A stretch of 64,000 bases of DNA, from NCBI GenBank assembly GCA_014529385.2, contig CM043942.1:26540469-26604468 (forward strand). The letters run 5' to 3'. Under the pieces are notes generated by a model. That model ran no database searches, was not told the origin of the DNA, and saw only the letters and a program-made list of their open reading frames with translations. The stretch comes from Adiantum capillus-veneris (Eukaryota > Streptophyta > Polypodiopsida > Polypodiales > Pteridaceae). The position numbers were made by a program, and so were the translations under genes. Each line of letters begins with the position of its first letter. Within the stretch, counting starts at the first letter, position 1. Positions 31,541-42,690 of this stretch are shown piece by piece.

Positions 31541-32084
31541 ACAATGAAAACATGTTGACATACACTTCTTTAGGTTTATCTACTCACTTTTGGAAGATTT
31601 ATGTGTCTGTTAAATACTTTGCACTATTTGATACTCTAAAATGGATAGTTGGTTTAAGTTTAAAAAAATTTAAGTAGGACATGGATAAAAATTGATCGGT
31701 TCGTTGACATCTGTAATATGTTACAGGGCTAACAAATCTGTTGTCTTGTATGGATGCAAGTGAGAATTCTATCTTTACTTAAAGATTTTTTTGGCTTTGT
31801 TGCTATCTGTGAGTTTGAAGAATCCTACTGGTTCAACCTAGATGACCTCCACAACTTTATCATTTTTTTGTATAGGATCATTGGAATGATGCCTCATTCT
31901 TATTATATTGTACAAAAGTGAAATTAAAACTAAATCAATTTTGTACAAATCTCTGTCCAATTATCTAAAGCAAGTTGTCTTTTGAACATTATGTTCTTTT
32001 GTGTATATATATTAAGTTTAATACAACAACACACACATACGCACACACACACACACAAGGAGAAGAAGAGAGAGAGAAAGAGAG

Positions 32085-32272
32085 AGCAAAATTTTTAAGG
32101 GTGTAGAAACAATCTAGAAAAACTTTTAAGTTCTACATGGCAAGTTTTTAACAATTGAGTACCTATGGGGAGGGAGTTAGAGAAGAAGAAGAAGATAAAT
32201 TCACAGAAACAATCTCAAAAAATCTATCCGAAAGTTTGGGTGAGAATAAAGTTATTCATGTTTTGTCTCTCG

Positions 32273-32324
<52 letters not shown>

Positions 32325-32882
32325 ATGTCTTGAACTTGAGATATAGACCATCGAATATGATCCTTGTGATCTCTTGCGCATAAGTCTTGATAAAGAGGAG
32401 ATTTTTGGACATTGTAGGAATGATATGATGAGCTCTCAATGATCTATTCAAGGGTCTCAAGTTCAAGATCGTGAGAGAGAGATAGATGGATACATTTAAT
32501 TTATCGTCCTTGGAGGTCAAATATGACCCATGGGACCAAAGTTACATGTGATTTAGTATGCATAAGACCGATGAGTGATTCTCAATGCTCCAAAGTTGTG
32601 GTGAGATTAGAGTTGCAATGAAGAGCCCACACTGTGGCTGGGAGAGGAAAGTGTGTAGGTCTAATTCATGACTAAACATGTGAGGGAAAAAAGTTTGGAT
32701 GTGACCAAAGCCTGAGCACTCTAGTAGTTTGTGGTATTGAGACTTTCAAACTTGGAGAGTGAGCATAATGTGCATGATCGATTTGACTCTTCTCCATTGT
32801 CCTAATGCCCCATCGTAGTTATCTATACTTTTCTTTGAAGAGCTTGAGAAAAAGGAGAGCGATCTCTCTATGCATGCATCCA
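32085..32882 (+). repeat. Repeat D, about 0.8 kb, inverted partner at 41,139-41,900
   Basis: D starts near AAATTTTTAAGGGTGTAGAAAC and ends near GAGCGATCTCTCTATGCATGC. Its reverse complement is clearly similar to 41,139-41,900 along the whole length. No protein is encoded. It contains a foldback with a long (TC)n tract. Confidence 0.7.
32275..32483 (+). repeat. Foldback (MITE-like) element in D with microsatellite termini
   Basis: A (TC)n tract (32,275-32,323) leads into TCTTGAACTTGAGA (32,328-32,341). The perfect inverse TCTCAAGTTCAAGA lies at 32,455-32,468 and leads into a short GAGAGAGAGA run. The D' copy (about 41,508-41,695) has one arm intact and one degraded. Confidence 0.55.
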
Positions 32883-33589
32883 ACATCTTTGCATGTAGAT
32901 GAAACACTTGGAGACCTGATTTAGACTCCATATGCCAAACAATTGATTTTCTTGAAAATCTTGATTCAAGAAACACCTAAACTAATCTGCTTCTTCATCA
33001 AACTGATTTGATTCAAGGCATCAAAAAACAAATCGGAGTCTCTTCACACATGAAAAACACCACCAAGATGGCTTGCTCATATTCCCCCTCAAAAACATCA
33101 AGAAATCCATTTTTTGGCCACAAAACACTCCAATCATTGATGTTTGTGAAAACTTTCAGGTTCATAAACACACATGAGTCGAGATGTAACCAAGCTTTGA
33201 TCAATGGATTTTTCTTGATGTGTTTGATCTTCTTCTCTTGGCTCTGACTTTGCTCTGTATGAAGTTGTATGATTGTGTTTTTTGATGAGTCTGCGTATGG
33301 AGTGAAGCTTGATTCTATATTGAGAGCATGTTTGTTGAGAGAGATCATTGTGTTGTTGAACCCCAACACATTTGGTGATTCTGTTGTGCTTACAACTTTG
33401 TTAGGGTTTGGTCGGAATTCTCTCAGTGTCAGCATTGCTACGGGTATCCTTGTTTCATTAATTAATGATGTATGTCAGAGCGACCAAGAAGGGTATCTAG
33501 GTTCTATTACACAAGGGCTTAGACCCAAGCAGGGAATATTGATCCTTTCCATTATGCAGATACTATAGAGGAAGAAGTAGAAGTAGATG
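32883..33589. other. Unassigned sequence before the Gypsy-3 gag
   Basis: Open frames exist on both strands, but none looks like a known family. It probably includes leader sequence of Gypsy-3 (33,330-33,560 leads into the Glu-rich start of gag). Confidence 0.35.
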
Positions 33590-35083
33590 TCTCGGAAGCG
33601 CAACCAGGGAATCAGGTAGAGGAGAGTTCAGGATCATCAACAGGAAGGCAGGTGGGCCAATTTGTCGGGGCTCTACTCTTGACAGCAAGATCTACAAGAA
33701 GTAGAAGAAGACTCCACTTTGACCCACTATAGGTATCTACCTGGCAAAGACCTAGGAGAGTACCTCAGCCTCCCCCTATGGCTCAACCACCTCCTAATCT
33801 CAAGGTTAAAGCAGCAAAATTCCGAGGCAAGTTAGATGAAGATGCAGATTGTCATGTGGCTCAATTTGAGACAAAGTGGCAAGCTAGTGGACATCAAGCG
33901 AAGTATGGTGATGATATCAAATTGCAACAATTTGCAGCAACATTGGAAGGTAAAGCAATGAGTCGGTTTAGCCAATATGGAATTGCAGATTTTGCAACTT
34001 ATGTTGCACTCATAGTAGCATTCTTACAGATCTTCAAAAAAGAGAAAACTCCAATTGATATTCTAAAGAAAATTGGGGACAGTAGACAGGGAAGTATATT
34101 GGTGGAAGATTATGCTCAAAAATTCACAATTTTGGTGGAGAGATTACAGGGTAATGAAAGACCCATAGATCATATGTTAGCAGGTTATTTTTTGAAAGGT
34201 CTAAGAAAGGGATTGAAGAATGCGGTGGTCAGTATAGACATTGTAGGGGGCTTCAACAATTTGGTCATAGCTGCAGCAAAGGTTGAAAAAAGACTTGGTA
34301 TGACCAAGTTAAAATCAAGGAGCAAGCATAGCTTTGAATCAAAAGCAGAGTCACTTGTTGAGTCTCAAACTGATGAACATAGTGATTCCGAGGTATCCTC
34401 TGAAAGTAAGGCTGAAAGCAATAAAGGAAAATAGAAGAAGAAGAAGCAGAGTGGTAAGAAGAAAAAGGATAAAAAATACAAAGAAGAATATTTGATTAGT
34501 GAGTTAAAGAAAATCGGATATTCTGTTGTAGCTCCAAAGGAAAAGCAGTACTGTCACATTTGTGAAAGGGAGATGCTGAAACAAATCAAATAGCTCCATT
34601 TAGAGGGAGACCACCATTTCAGAGACCTCCTAGACCTCCAAGACCACCTTGGAGAAATGAGGATAATAATCAGAGAATACCACCAGGCATCATGCCATGT
34701 GTGTATTGTTCAGCACGAGATCATTGGGTTGGTCTGAATTGTGCTTTGTGGGTTAAGCATAGAGAGGAGAGAGGGATGACAATTGTACCCTACAAGCAAG
34801 ATAATTAGCAGGCTAACCCATAGCAACAGCACCAACATCAACCACCAGCTCAAGCAAATGTCATCATAATTGACATTAATGAGAAAAAAACATCAGATGT
34901 GTTCCTTGGTAAGAATATGGAGTTTCCATATCAAGAGCATTGTGATGAATGGGCTTGTGATTGTAATTAGTGTGGGGAGAACCAAGAGATAGATGTCATG
35001 GCTGTTACAAGGTCTAAGGCTAAAGGTCCTATTGATTGGAAGGAACAAAAAGGCATCAAAGACCAGGTTCAAAAACAGGTGCA
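33590..35083 (+). pseudogene. gag: Gypsy-3 gag relic, part 1
   Basis: The main open frame at 33,778-34,434 starts MAQPPPNLKVKAAKFRGKLD and has a Retrotrans_gag core (LQQFAATLEGKAMSRFSQYG, then ILKKIGDSRQGSILVEDYAQ). A TAG at 34,432 ends it before a Lys-rich stretch. Farther on lie CHICEREM and a zinc knuckle CVYCSARDHWVGLNC (about 34,700; spacing C-x2-C-x4-H-x5-C, slightly long). The end, TRSKAKGPIDWKEQKG, runs into the Copia-2 insertion at 35,083. A gag-type protein is clear; the rest of this element is not in the window. Confidence 0.75.
35079..35083. repeat. Target-site duplication of Copia-2, left (GTGCA)
   Basis: GTGCA before the element pairs with ATGCA at 40,109-40,113. Removing the insertion and one copy restores an open frame (KDQVQKQVQKDQKNWNVDD), which supports the boundary. 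Confidence 0.75.
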
Positions 35084-35310
35084 TGTTGGAATTAGGGTTG
35101 CAGAGAAATACACACAGCTTGGAGAAGAGGAAGAAAGCTCAAGGCACACAATTGAGAGTGTATTACTTAGTGTGCAATGGAACGATAGATAGCCCTAGAG
35201 TGATGGGTGTATATACAATGCTCGGGGGGAAAAACCTCCTAAAGAGGGAAAAAATGCCCCGGCAGTCCTAGTGTGTTCACACACATCACTACCACATGTA
35301 TATGGTAACA
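35084..35310 (-). repeat. Copia-2 3' LTR
   Basis: On the plus strand it reads from TGTTGGAATTAGGG to ATATGGTAACA, so the minus strand starts TGTTACC and ends CCAACA. It pairs with 39,883-40,108. Confidence 0.93.
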
Positions 35311-35320
35311 AGTCCCCCCT
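35311..35320 (-). promoter_or_regulatory. Copia-2 polypurine tract
   Basis: The minus strand reads AGGGGGGACT directly before the 3' LTR. This is the usual place for the plus-strand primer. Confidence 0.75.
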
Positions 35321-35385
35321 GGAGTGATGCGGTGAACGAGAGCTGGCACATGAGTAAAGGGAAGTGCCATGCCCTAAGGACATGA

Positions 35386-36138
35386 TCAGTCCACAAAGGG
35401 GAGTAAGCCTAAAGCTTTGCGGAAAGCTTCAAGCTTGTCATGAGACAATGCCTTTTTGAAAAGATCTGCAAGGTTGTCCTGTGTTGGCACATAAGCCAAG
35501 CTGATCTCTCCTGCTGAGAGCCTCTCCCTGACATAGTGGTAATGCACCTCAATGTGCTTTGTGCGAGCATGAAAAATTGGGTTCCTTGCAACTGCCAATG
35601 CGCTCTGACTGTCGGTGTAGATAGTGTTGGCAGTGTCCTGTCCAACACCCAAATCAGCCATAAGGCGTCTGAGCCATACACACTCAACCGTAGCTGTGAA
35701 GACTGCCCTGTACTCAGCCTCACAACTTGAAGTGGCCACAGTAGGTTGCTTCTTGCTCAACCATGATACACATGAACTGCCAAGCATGAAACAAAAACCA
35801 CTTGTGGACACTCTCATGTCAAAACAACCAGCCCAATCTGAGTCTGAAAAAGCATGTAAGTCTGGCGGCAATGATCCCCCCTTGGGATAAAACAAGCCGA
35901 GATGTAAAGTGCCACTAAGGTAGCGAAAAATCCTCTTGACAGCCTGCCAATGCTTAGACCGTGGGCTATGCATAAATCTGCTGACCTTTGAGACTGCAAA
36001 CTGAATATCCGGCCTCGTGTTGCATACATAAATGAGGCAGCCAACAGCAATTTGATAAAGAGTGGCATCAGCAGGATCGCCAGCATCATGTAGACTCAAT
36101 TTCAAACCTGTTTCCATGGAGTGGCAATAGGTTTGCAA
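35386..36138 (-). pseudogene. pol: Copia-2 RNase H and RT end
   Basis: A 250-codon frame continues the RT after a frameshift. At about 36,110 one C is missing from the CCCATGGAAACAGG context, so the upstream frame ends at a TGA. The segment has SCLIYVCNTRPDIQFAV-like RT-connection sequence, then the RNase H motifs SDSDWAGCFD, TSSCEAEYRAV and YTDSQSALAV. The catalytic Asp and Glu residues are present, unlike Copia-1. It ends LEAFRKALGLLPFVD and TGA. Confidence 0.85.
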
Positions 36139-37910
36139 TCCTCAAGTCCAAACTTACATAGCAATGTCTCTATGTAACTTTTCTGACACAAGGAAATACC
36201 ACCACCATCACACTGCTTAAACTGTATACCCAAGTAATGATGCAACAGCCCCAAATCTTTCATCTTGAAAGTAGCATTCAAATCAGCCTTAAATTCAGCA
36301 ATATGTCTCTCATTTGGTCCAGTGATCAGCAAATCATCGACATAAAGAACCACAATGAGAAGTACATCACTCTCACTCTTTACATACAATGTGCTTTCTG
36401 TTGGACTGTTACGAAAGCCTTGTTTGACCAAATGAGTGTGAGCTTTTTCATACCAAGCACGAGGAGATTTCTTCAACCCATACAAAGCCTTGTTACATTT
36501 GCACACTTTGTCCTCTTGTCCTTTTATGACAAAATCGCGAGGCTGCGTTACATAAACTTCCTCAAATATGTCACCATTCAAGAAAGCAGTAACAATGTCT
36601 GATTGATGTACATCCCAACCAAAATGAGCTGCCAATGCACATAGAAAACGCACAGTAGTCATACGACAAGTGGGAGCAAAAGTCTCTTTATAATCTATGC
36701 CTTTTTGTTGTGCATAACCCTTTGCAACAAGTCGAGCCTTATGGCGATCAATCTCACCATCCAGTTTGCGTTTCAACTTGTAAACCCACTTCGTACCAAT
36801 GGCCTTTTTGCTAGGAGGCAAATCACATAAAGTCCATGTGTCCTTTTCTATAAGTGCATCATATTCTGATTGCATGGCAGCCATCCAATTTTCTGAATTA
36901 TGTGCTTCATCAAAAGACAAAGGCTCCTCAACATCATTTAAGCTAGACACAGCCAAAGCATAACAATTTGATGCATAAGATGCATGGCGAGAGCCTGAAC
37001 GAGTACGGCTAGACAAAGGTGCATCCAATTTACTGTCACGCAAAGTGTGCACCATCCATTTTGGCATACCTCTAGCCTGCTCATTTTCAGAAACCCCCAT
37101 AGGTTGTACATTTGCCTCATTGGAACTTACATTCGTATTTCCACCACTGAAAAGAGGCAACAAAGTGTCATAAATGTCATGTGAGCTTACATTACTGTCT
37201 CTAGTACATGACAGCGAGGGCTGAATAGAATCTTCCACAAACACTACATCCCGAGAAACCAGAATACGTTTTGTTTGCTGATGATACAACCTGTAATCTT
37301 TGCTTTCAGCACTATAACCAACAAAAATACATTTGGCACCCTTATCATCCAATTTTCTACGCTGCACTTGTGGCACCAAAGCATATGCCAAACAGCCAAA
37401 AACACGCATGTGCTCAATAGAAGGCTTTCTATCATGCCATGCTTCATATGGAGTAATAGACTGCAAAGCTTTCGTAGGACACCTGTTAAGTACATAAGTG
37501 GCACACATGATGGCCTCAAGCCAAAAAGAATGCGGCAAAGCTTGACTTTTGACCATACATCGTCCCATTTCCATCAGTGACCTTTTTTTTCTCTCAGAAA
37601 TACCATTTTGCTGAGGTGTATAAGGCATTGTACATTGGTGTTTTATCCCACGACTAGCCAGAAATGCATTAAATTCATGAGACATATACTCCCCCCCTCG
37701 ATCGGAACGGAGGGTGCCCATAGTACATTTCGAGACATTTTCAGCCATAGCTAGTAATTGTTTGAAGCACATAAAAACTTCGGACTTCGCTTTAAGCGGA
37801 AGTACCCATGCATGCCTGGAGTAATCATCAATAAAAGTCATGAAGTACAGGTAATTGCCCAAGGACGGAGTTTGCATGGGCCCACAAACATCACTATGCA
37901 CAAGCTGCAA
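36102..37910 (-). CDS. pol: Copia-2 integrase core and reverse transcriptase (602 codons open)
   Basis: Reading on the minus strand, the integrase core has HSDVCGPMQT, FIDDYSRHAWVLPLK, LRSDRGGEYMSHEF and NGISERKKRSLMEM, so the DDE triad is intact. A C-terminal GKKP-like region, AFGCLAYALVPQVQRRKLDDK in style, follows. RT starts near [18 protein letters not shown], with [52 protein letters not shown] and the catalytic LYVDDLLITGP (about 36,330). The 5' side is separated from protease by one TAG (37,956) in the same frame. The 3' side ends by the frameshift at about 36,110. A nearly complete copia pol, not functional as it stands. Confidence 0.93.
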   Translation of the reverse strand: MQLVHSDVCGPMQTPSLGNYLYFMTFIDDYSRHAWVLPLKAKSEVFMCFKQLLAMAENVSKCTMGTLRSDRGGEYMSHEFNAFLASRGIKHQCTMPYTPQQNGISERKKRSLMEMGRCMVKSQALPHSFWLEAIMCATYVLNRCPTKALQSITPYEAWHDRKPSIEHMRVFGCLAYALVPQVQRRKLDDKGAKCIFVGYSAESKDYRLYHQQTKRILVSRDVVFVEDSIQPSLSCTRDSNVSSHDIYDTLLPLFSGGNTNVSSNEANVQPMGVSENEQARGMPKWMVHTLRDSKLDAPLSSRTRSGSRHASYASNCYALAVSSLNDVEEPLSFDEAHNSENWMAAMQSEYDALIEKDTWTLCDLPPSKKAIGTKWVYKLKRKLDGEIDRHKARLVAKGYAQQKGIDYKETFAPTCRMTTVRFLCALAAHFGWDVHQSDIVTAFLNGDIFEEVYVTQPRDFVIKGQEDKVCKCNKALYGLKKSPRAWYEKAHTHLVKQGFRNSPTESTLYVKSESDVLLIVVLYVDDLLITGPNERHIAEFKADLNATFKMKDLGLLHHYLGIQFKQCDGGGISLCQKSYIETLLCKFGLEDCKPIATPWKQV

Positions 37911-37955
37911 CCTGCATGTGGCCCGAACTGAACCATCCTTTGGAAACTTGGAATG

Positions 37956-38534
37956 CTACATCTTACCCAAAATACAGCCTTCGCAAACATGTTTGACAGG
38001 TGCTTCAAGAGGCGGCAAAGAAGCAACCATATCAGATTTCTGCAAACGCAGCAAACTGGCAAAATTCAGATGACCAAAACGTGCATGCCAAAGTTTTGCA
38101 TCTGAAATAGCCCTTGAATATGCAACAACATTTGCAAAATTTTGTCCACACTTGTCATAAAAAGTGAGCTTATACAGCCCATGACACAAAAGGCCAGATG
38201 CAATAATTTCATCACCAAAACTGAGATCATGAATTGTACATCTGTCATCCACAAATTTGACTACAAGTCCAAGTCTAGCAAGTGTGGATACAGACAAGAG
38301 ATTCTTCTTGATCCCAGGTACATAAAGTGCATCTACAAGTGTGAAAGAACTGCCATTAGCAGCAGTAAGCACAATCTTTCCAACTCCCTGAACTGGATAA
38401 GAGGCATTGTTGGCACAAGTGACTGAATTCCCATGAGGGACAGACTCGAGAGAGGTAAACAATTCACGATGTGAGGTAATGTGCTTTGTAGCACCACTGT
38501 CGAAATACCACACATGTGAATATGGAGCAAGCAT
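37956..38534 (-). pseudogene. pol: Copia-2 protease and GAG-pre-integrase domain
   Basis: YFDSGATKHITSHRELFTSL is the aspartic protease site (about 38,505). VDALYVPGIKKNLLSVSTLA is the conserved flap-to-C-terminal block. KLWHARFGHLNFASLLRLQK begins the integrase zinc region, ending with CEGCILGKM and TAG at 37,956. A 1-nt change at about 38,530 separates it from the gag frame. Confidence 0.87.
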
Positions 38535-39599
38535 GCATCATGGATAGCAGGATTGTAAGTGCACTCTACGCTAAAAGCCCATTCTGCATCAACATCAGCA
38601 TCACAGTCTCCTTTCACAGAAGACTCAACAATGGCTGCATTTGTAGTGGAACCAGCATTTGTAGTGGAACCACCCTCTTTCTTCTTAGCCTCTTTGGCCT
38701 TCAACTTAGGACACGACTTAATCAAGTGATCATTAGCTTTACAATAATGGCAACGCATCTTCTTTTAGCCCTTATCACCAGAATTGTCACACGAAGTGCG
38801 GCCAGCAGAAGCATTAGGAACATAAGTTTTTCCACTTGTAGCAGAACCATAAGAAGTGGCTGCATTACTGTTACCACCCTTTCTTTTAGAAGCAATAAAA
38901 GCCTGTTCAACTGCACACTACCTAGTCCTGTTTTTTTTGGAAAGTGACTCTTGCAATAGCAACGTGCATAATGCATCAAAGTTGACAACGTCAGGATTTC
39001 CTTGGGTCATCAGTCTCCAAGTACTAGCGAAAGTCTTGTAGGAATCTGGTAAGGCATCAAGAACAGTCTGCACAAGAGAACTGTCTGAAATGACTTCACC
39101 TACAGAAATAAGCTGCTCATTGATATCCTTGACACTAGCAAGGAAAGTGTCCATATCATCTTTCTCATGCATAATCTTCGACTCCAGCTCTTTACGCTGC
39201 AAAGCAATTTTAGCCTCATTGCGACTTGCATAAAGACCAGCCAAATATCCCAAGCCTATTTTGCAGATTTTGCTGAACGGATGTGAGGAACAATGGTGTG
39301 CTTCACAAACAACGCAATCAATGCATGAGCCTGCGCATCCTTTACATCCCAACGAGCTTGTTCTGGCGTAGGCAAAACAACCTAACAGCAGTAATCCTTG
39401 CAGCAAGACCTGCAACATCCTCAACATCGCCTACATCCTCAGAACCAGGACGTACATCAATGCCCTGCACAATGTTCCAGACGCCCTTTGACACAAGAAC
39501 ATGTTGCATCATATAAGCGCACATAGGGTAATTGTCCCCATCCAACCTGTCCTCAGCAGCAAACATCTTGAACACATCTGTGTTGTTGTTGTCAACCAT
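38535..39599 (-). pseudogene. gag: Copia-2 gag, frameshifted
   Basis: The ATG at 39,599 (minus) opens VDNNNTDVFKMFAAEDRLDG. The frame is lost near 39,370 (after VRLFCLRQ) and again near 39,250 and 38,930. The UBN2-type core LYASRNEAKIALQRKELESK is at about 39,230. The knuckle RCHYCKANDHLIKSCPKLK (about 38,755-38,700) is an intact CCHC. An acidic D/E-rich linker leads to the protease. Confidence 0.85.
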
Positions 39600-39868
39600 G
39601 GTAAATACTGCACCTGATGTGAAAACTGCTCGAAAATATAAGAAACAGAGCGGGAACAACACGTGCTATATAGCACAAACCGTAGAAGACTGTAAGGCAC
39701 CTGTTATGCAGAAAACCGCACTGACAGAAATTCTGCACGAAATGAAGAAATAGCCTGTGCAGTACTGCCTGTCAATCTGCGAACACTCGCCAAAGCTCAC
39801 TAAAATTGGAGAAAGTGAGCAGGCGTGTACTGAAGCAACTGGCGACTAAGCCCGGGAGGATGCAACCT

Positions 39869-39880
39869 GCTCTGATACCA
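39869..39880 (-). promoter_or_regulatory. Copia-2 primer-binding site (initiator Met tRNA)
   Basis: The minus strand reads TGGTATCAGAGC, 2 nt inside the 5' LTR: the exact plant copia consensus. Confidence 0.9.
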
Positions 39881-39882
39881 AT

Positions 39883-40108
39883 TGTTGGAATTAGGGTTGC
39901 AGAGAAATACACACAGCTTGGAGAAGACGAAGGAAGCTCAAGGCACACAATAGAGAGTGTATTACTTAGTGTGTAATGGAAAGATACAAAGCCCTAGAGT
40001 GATGGGCGTATATACAATGCTCGGGGGAAAAAACCTCCTAAAGAGGGAAAAAATGCCCGGCGGTCCTAGTGTGTTCACACACATCACTACCACATGTATA
40101 TGGTAACA
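39883..40108 (-). repeat. Copia-2 5' LTR
   Basis: Same ends and layout as 35,084-35,310, with about 10-11 base differences by eye. TATATA lies near 40,010 (read on minus) as a possible promoter box. Confidence 0.93.
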
Positions 40109-40430
40109 ATGCAAAAGGACCAAAAGAATTGGAATGTGGATGATACTACTTCAGATGTTCAAGGGGATCAATTGCAACAGCACTATGAGAGACCCTTGAT
40201 TTAAAAAAATGACAAGGACTGGTTTGAAGCATTGATAAACTCTCCATCACAGATGTCCTTGGATCAGTTTATATGTATGGTTAGATTGCTATCAAGAGAG
40301 TATCCAATTCAAACAAATAGAGAGAGAGAGAGAAAGAGAGAGTATACCTCAAAGTTAACGTGCCTGGATGTGGCCCTAATTAGGAGTTATACAACATTAC
40401 CCAATCTCCAACCTGGAAAACTTTAAACTA
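40109..40430 (+). pseudogene. Gypsy-3 gag relic, part 2
   Basis: It resumes the gag frame after the target-site copy (KDQKNWNVDDTTSDVQGDQL ... HYERPLI, then TAA). After the stop the same frame reads KDWFEALINSPSQMSLDQFI up to a short (GA)n run at 40,320. It fits the post-knuckle region of plant Gypsy gag, where a protease would follow, but none is seen. Confidence 0.6.
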
Positions 40431-40488
40431 AACATTTATATTCACCCTAGCTTTACTCCTTCTCTGAATCACTTCAGATATATATGAA

Positions 40489-40830
40489 CTAATCAACATG
40501 TCCTCTTCTAACTGCATCAAATATTTGGTCATGTACCTGACTGACAAATTGGGACTCATCTTTTTCTACAGCTACTCTAAGGCTTGGAACCACAAATTCC
40601 GTAGGGACCACAGCTTCTAGATCATACACCAATTTGAATGGAGTCATACCTGTGGGGACCTTGAAAGCTTTCCTAAAGGACCACAATGTTGAATCAAGTT
40701 TTTGATCCCAATCCTTCTTGTTGTCTTGAACAATTTTCTTCAATATATTCACGAAGGTCTTATTTGTGCTTTCAACCTGCTGTCCATTAGCTTGAGGATG
40801 ATAAGATGTGGACTTTTTGTCATTATCTTG
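40489..40830 (-). pseudogene. pol: Gypsy integrase fragment
   Basis: The minus strand reads SSSYHPQANGQQVESTNKTF (about 40,810), then NILKKIVQDNKKDWDQKLDS, LWSFRKAFKVPTGMTPFKLV and YDLEAVVPTEFVVPSLRV. This is the integrase core around the catalytic glutamate and after it. Gypsy-1 has the same segment at 28,235-28,460. It faces the opposite way to the adjoining gag, so a break or inversion lies at about 40,430-40,490. Confidence 0.75.
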
Positions 40831-40845
40831 AGGATGATAAACAAT

Positions 40846-41025
<180 letters not shown>

Positions 41026-41138
41026 TTGGGTTGATAGCAGCTTGCTTGGAACTTGTGTATGTATACACATATGACTTGCCATCATGGCATAGTAGCTGAA
41101 AAATTGACATTACACTTGAGGAGATGGCCCCAGGTTGC

Positions 41139-41655
41139 ATGCATAGACCGATCGCCCTCCTCTTTTGCAAGCTCTTTAAAGAAAAGCATAAACAACTTAA
41201 TTGGGCATTGGGGCAATGGAGAAGAGCCAAATCAATTGTGCACATTATGCTCACTGCAAGTTTGAGAGTCTGAGTACCATACACTACAAGAGTGGTCACC
41301 TCCAAACTTGCTTCCCTCACATTTTTAGCCATGACTTAGACCTACACAGTTTTCTCTCCCATCCACAGTGTGGGCTCTCTATTGTAGCTCTCATCACCAC
41401 AGTTTTGGAGCATCAAGAATCACTCATCGGCCCCACATATACTACATCACATGTAACTTTGGTCCTATAGGTCATATTTGACCTCTGAGGACGATAATAA
41501 AATCTATCTATCTATCTCTCTCTCAGATCTTGAACTTGAGACCATTGAAATATCTTTGAGAGCTCATAAGATTTTTCTTGCAATGTTTGAAATTCTCCTC
41601 TTATCAAGATGTGTGCAAGAGATCACAGAGTTATATTCGATGGTCTAGATCTTGA

Positions 41656-41695
<40 letters not shown>

Positions 41696-41900
41696 AAAAG
41701 ACAAAATAGGAATAACTTTATTCTCACCCAAATTTTTAGATAGATTTTTTGAGATTGTTTCTATGGCATTAAAAAATTCTCTTCTTCTTTTTCTCTAAGT
41801 CCCTCCCCATAGGTAATCAATTGTTGACAACTTGCCGTGTAGAACTTAAATGTTTCTCTAGGTTGTTTCTACACCCTTAACCATTTTTCTCTCTTTCTCT
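41139..41900 (-). repeat. Repeat D', inverted partner of D
   Basis: Its reverse complement follows 32,085-32,882. Its foldback part (41,508-41,695) has a (GA)n run at 41,659-41,693 but a shorter opposite arm. The outer end abuts a (TG)n run at about 41,916. Confidence 0.7.
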
Positions 41901-41915
41901 CCCCTTCTGCTTGAT

Positions 41916-42281
41916 GTGTGTGTGTGTGTGTGTGTGTGCGCGCACGCGTGTGTGCGTGTGTGCGTGCGAGCGATAGATTTTTAATGATGACTCACATTAT
42001 TACTTCTAAAAATAAAAAGAACAAAATACCCTAGAATTGGTAGAAGGCCCGTCAACTTGATACTCTCTCTCTTCCCATTAGGGTGCCAATGTCAAAGTTG
42101 TTTTTTGTTGGGAATTTATAATTTTTAATATATTTTGCCTATTTTCTAGGGGTAAAAATGTTAGATACAATTCAAAATATACACTAAAAGGCCAATAAAA
42201 TCATAATATCTTGAAAACTTGAAGGGCAAGGGTTTCCATGGTGAGTCAGAGTCCCCATGACTCAATGACTCAATGATACTT

Positions 42282-42345
<64 letters not shown>

Positions 42346-42425
42346 GTGCATACACACATAGGCAACAAGGAATCTAAACAAAAGAAGATTTCAAGAGGCA
42401 TGTAGTAAGTTCCTTTTAACACTTT
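41916..42425 (+). repeat. Direct repeat E1 (about 0.5 kb)
   Basis: It begins with (TG)n, then TAGATTTTTAATGATGACTC, TACTTCTAAAAATAAAA and GATACTCTCTCT, a GGTAAAAATGTTAG stretch, ATATCTTGAAAA and CCATGGTGAGT. It ends with a (TC)n tract (42,286-42,341) and AGTAAGTTCCTTTTAAC. E2 at 47,976-48,510 has the same order and orientation. Confidence 0.7.
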
Positions 42426-42599
42426 GTGTTTCTAACTTGCATGCATTGAATTTTTTTGCAATTGGTGGATAAAAGACTATTGTGGACATAAAAAGTTTAT
42501 CCTCTTTGCTTTATTTCTTGGGAAAGGAAAATGTATTAAAATATAGAGATTTTTTATTGTAATCTAATACTTTTTTAAAATTCAACTTCTATTAATGTA

Positions 42600-42603
<4 letters not shown>

Positions 42604-42684
<81 letters not shown>
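42604..42684. repeat. (TA)~40 microsatellite
   Basis: An uninterrupted AT run of about 81 bp. It can form a cruciform. Confidence 0.97.

Positions 42685-42690
<6 letters not shown>

Larger units (their letters stand above)
31300..32040 (+). mobile_element. Penelope-like fragment C (tail only)
   Basis: About 31,420-32,020 follows the copy A tail (17,551-18,040): TTTTGACACTTGG, the hairpin, a GACATGGATAA stretch, then GTTGTCTTGTWTGGATG and TTTTGGCTTTG. No coding part is attached. Three related hairpins occur here instead of one (31,316; 31,442; 31,513). It ends at an (AC)n run (about 32,029-32,058) that joins repeat D. Confidence 0.6.
35084..40108 (-). mobile_element. Copia-2: Ty1/copia LTR retrotransposon, nearly full
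   Basis: A 5,025-bp minus-strand element with 226/227-bp LTRs, primer site, polypurine tract and target-site duplication. Its coding order is gag, protease, integrase, RT, RNase H. By eye the LTRs differ at about 10-11 positions, so the insertion is old but younger than its Gypsy-3 host. It keeps a 602-codon integrase-RT open frame. It is the same family as Copia-1. Confidence 0.95.
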
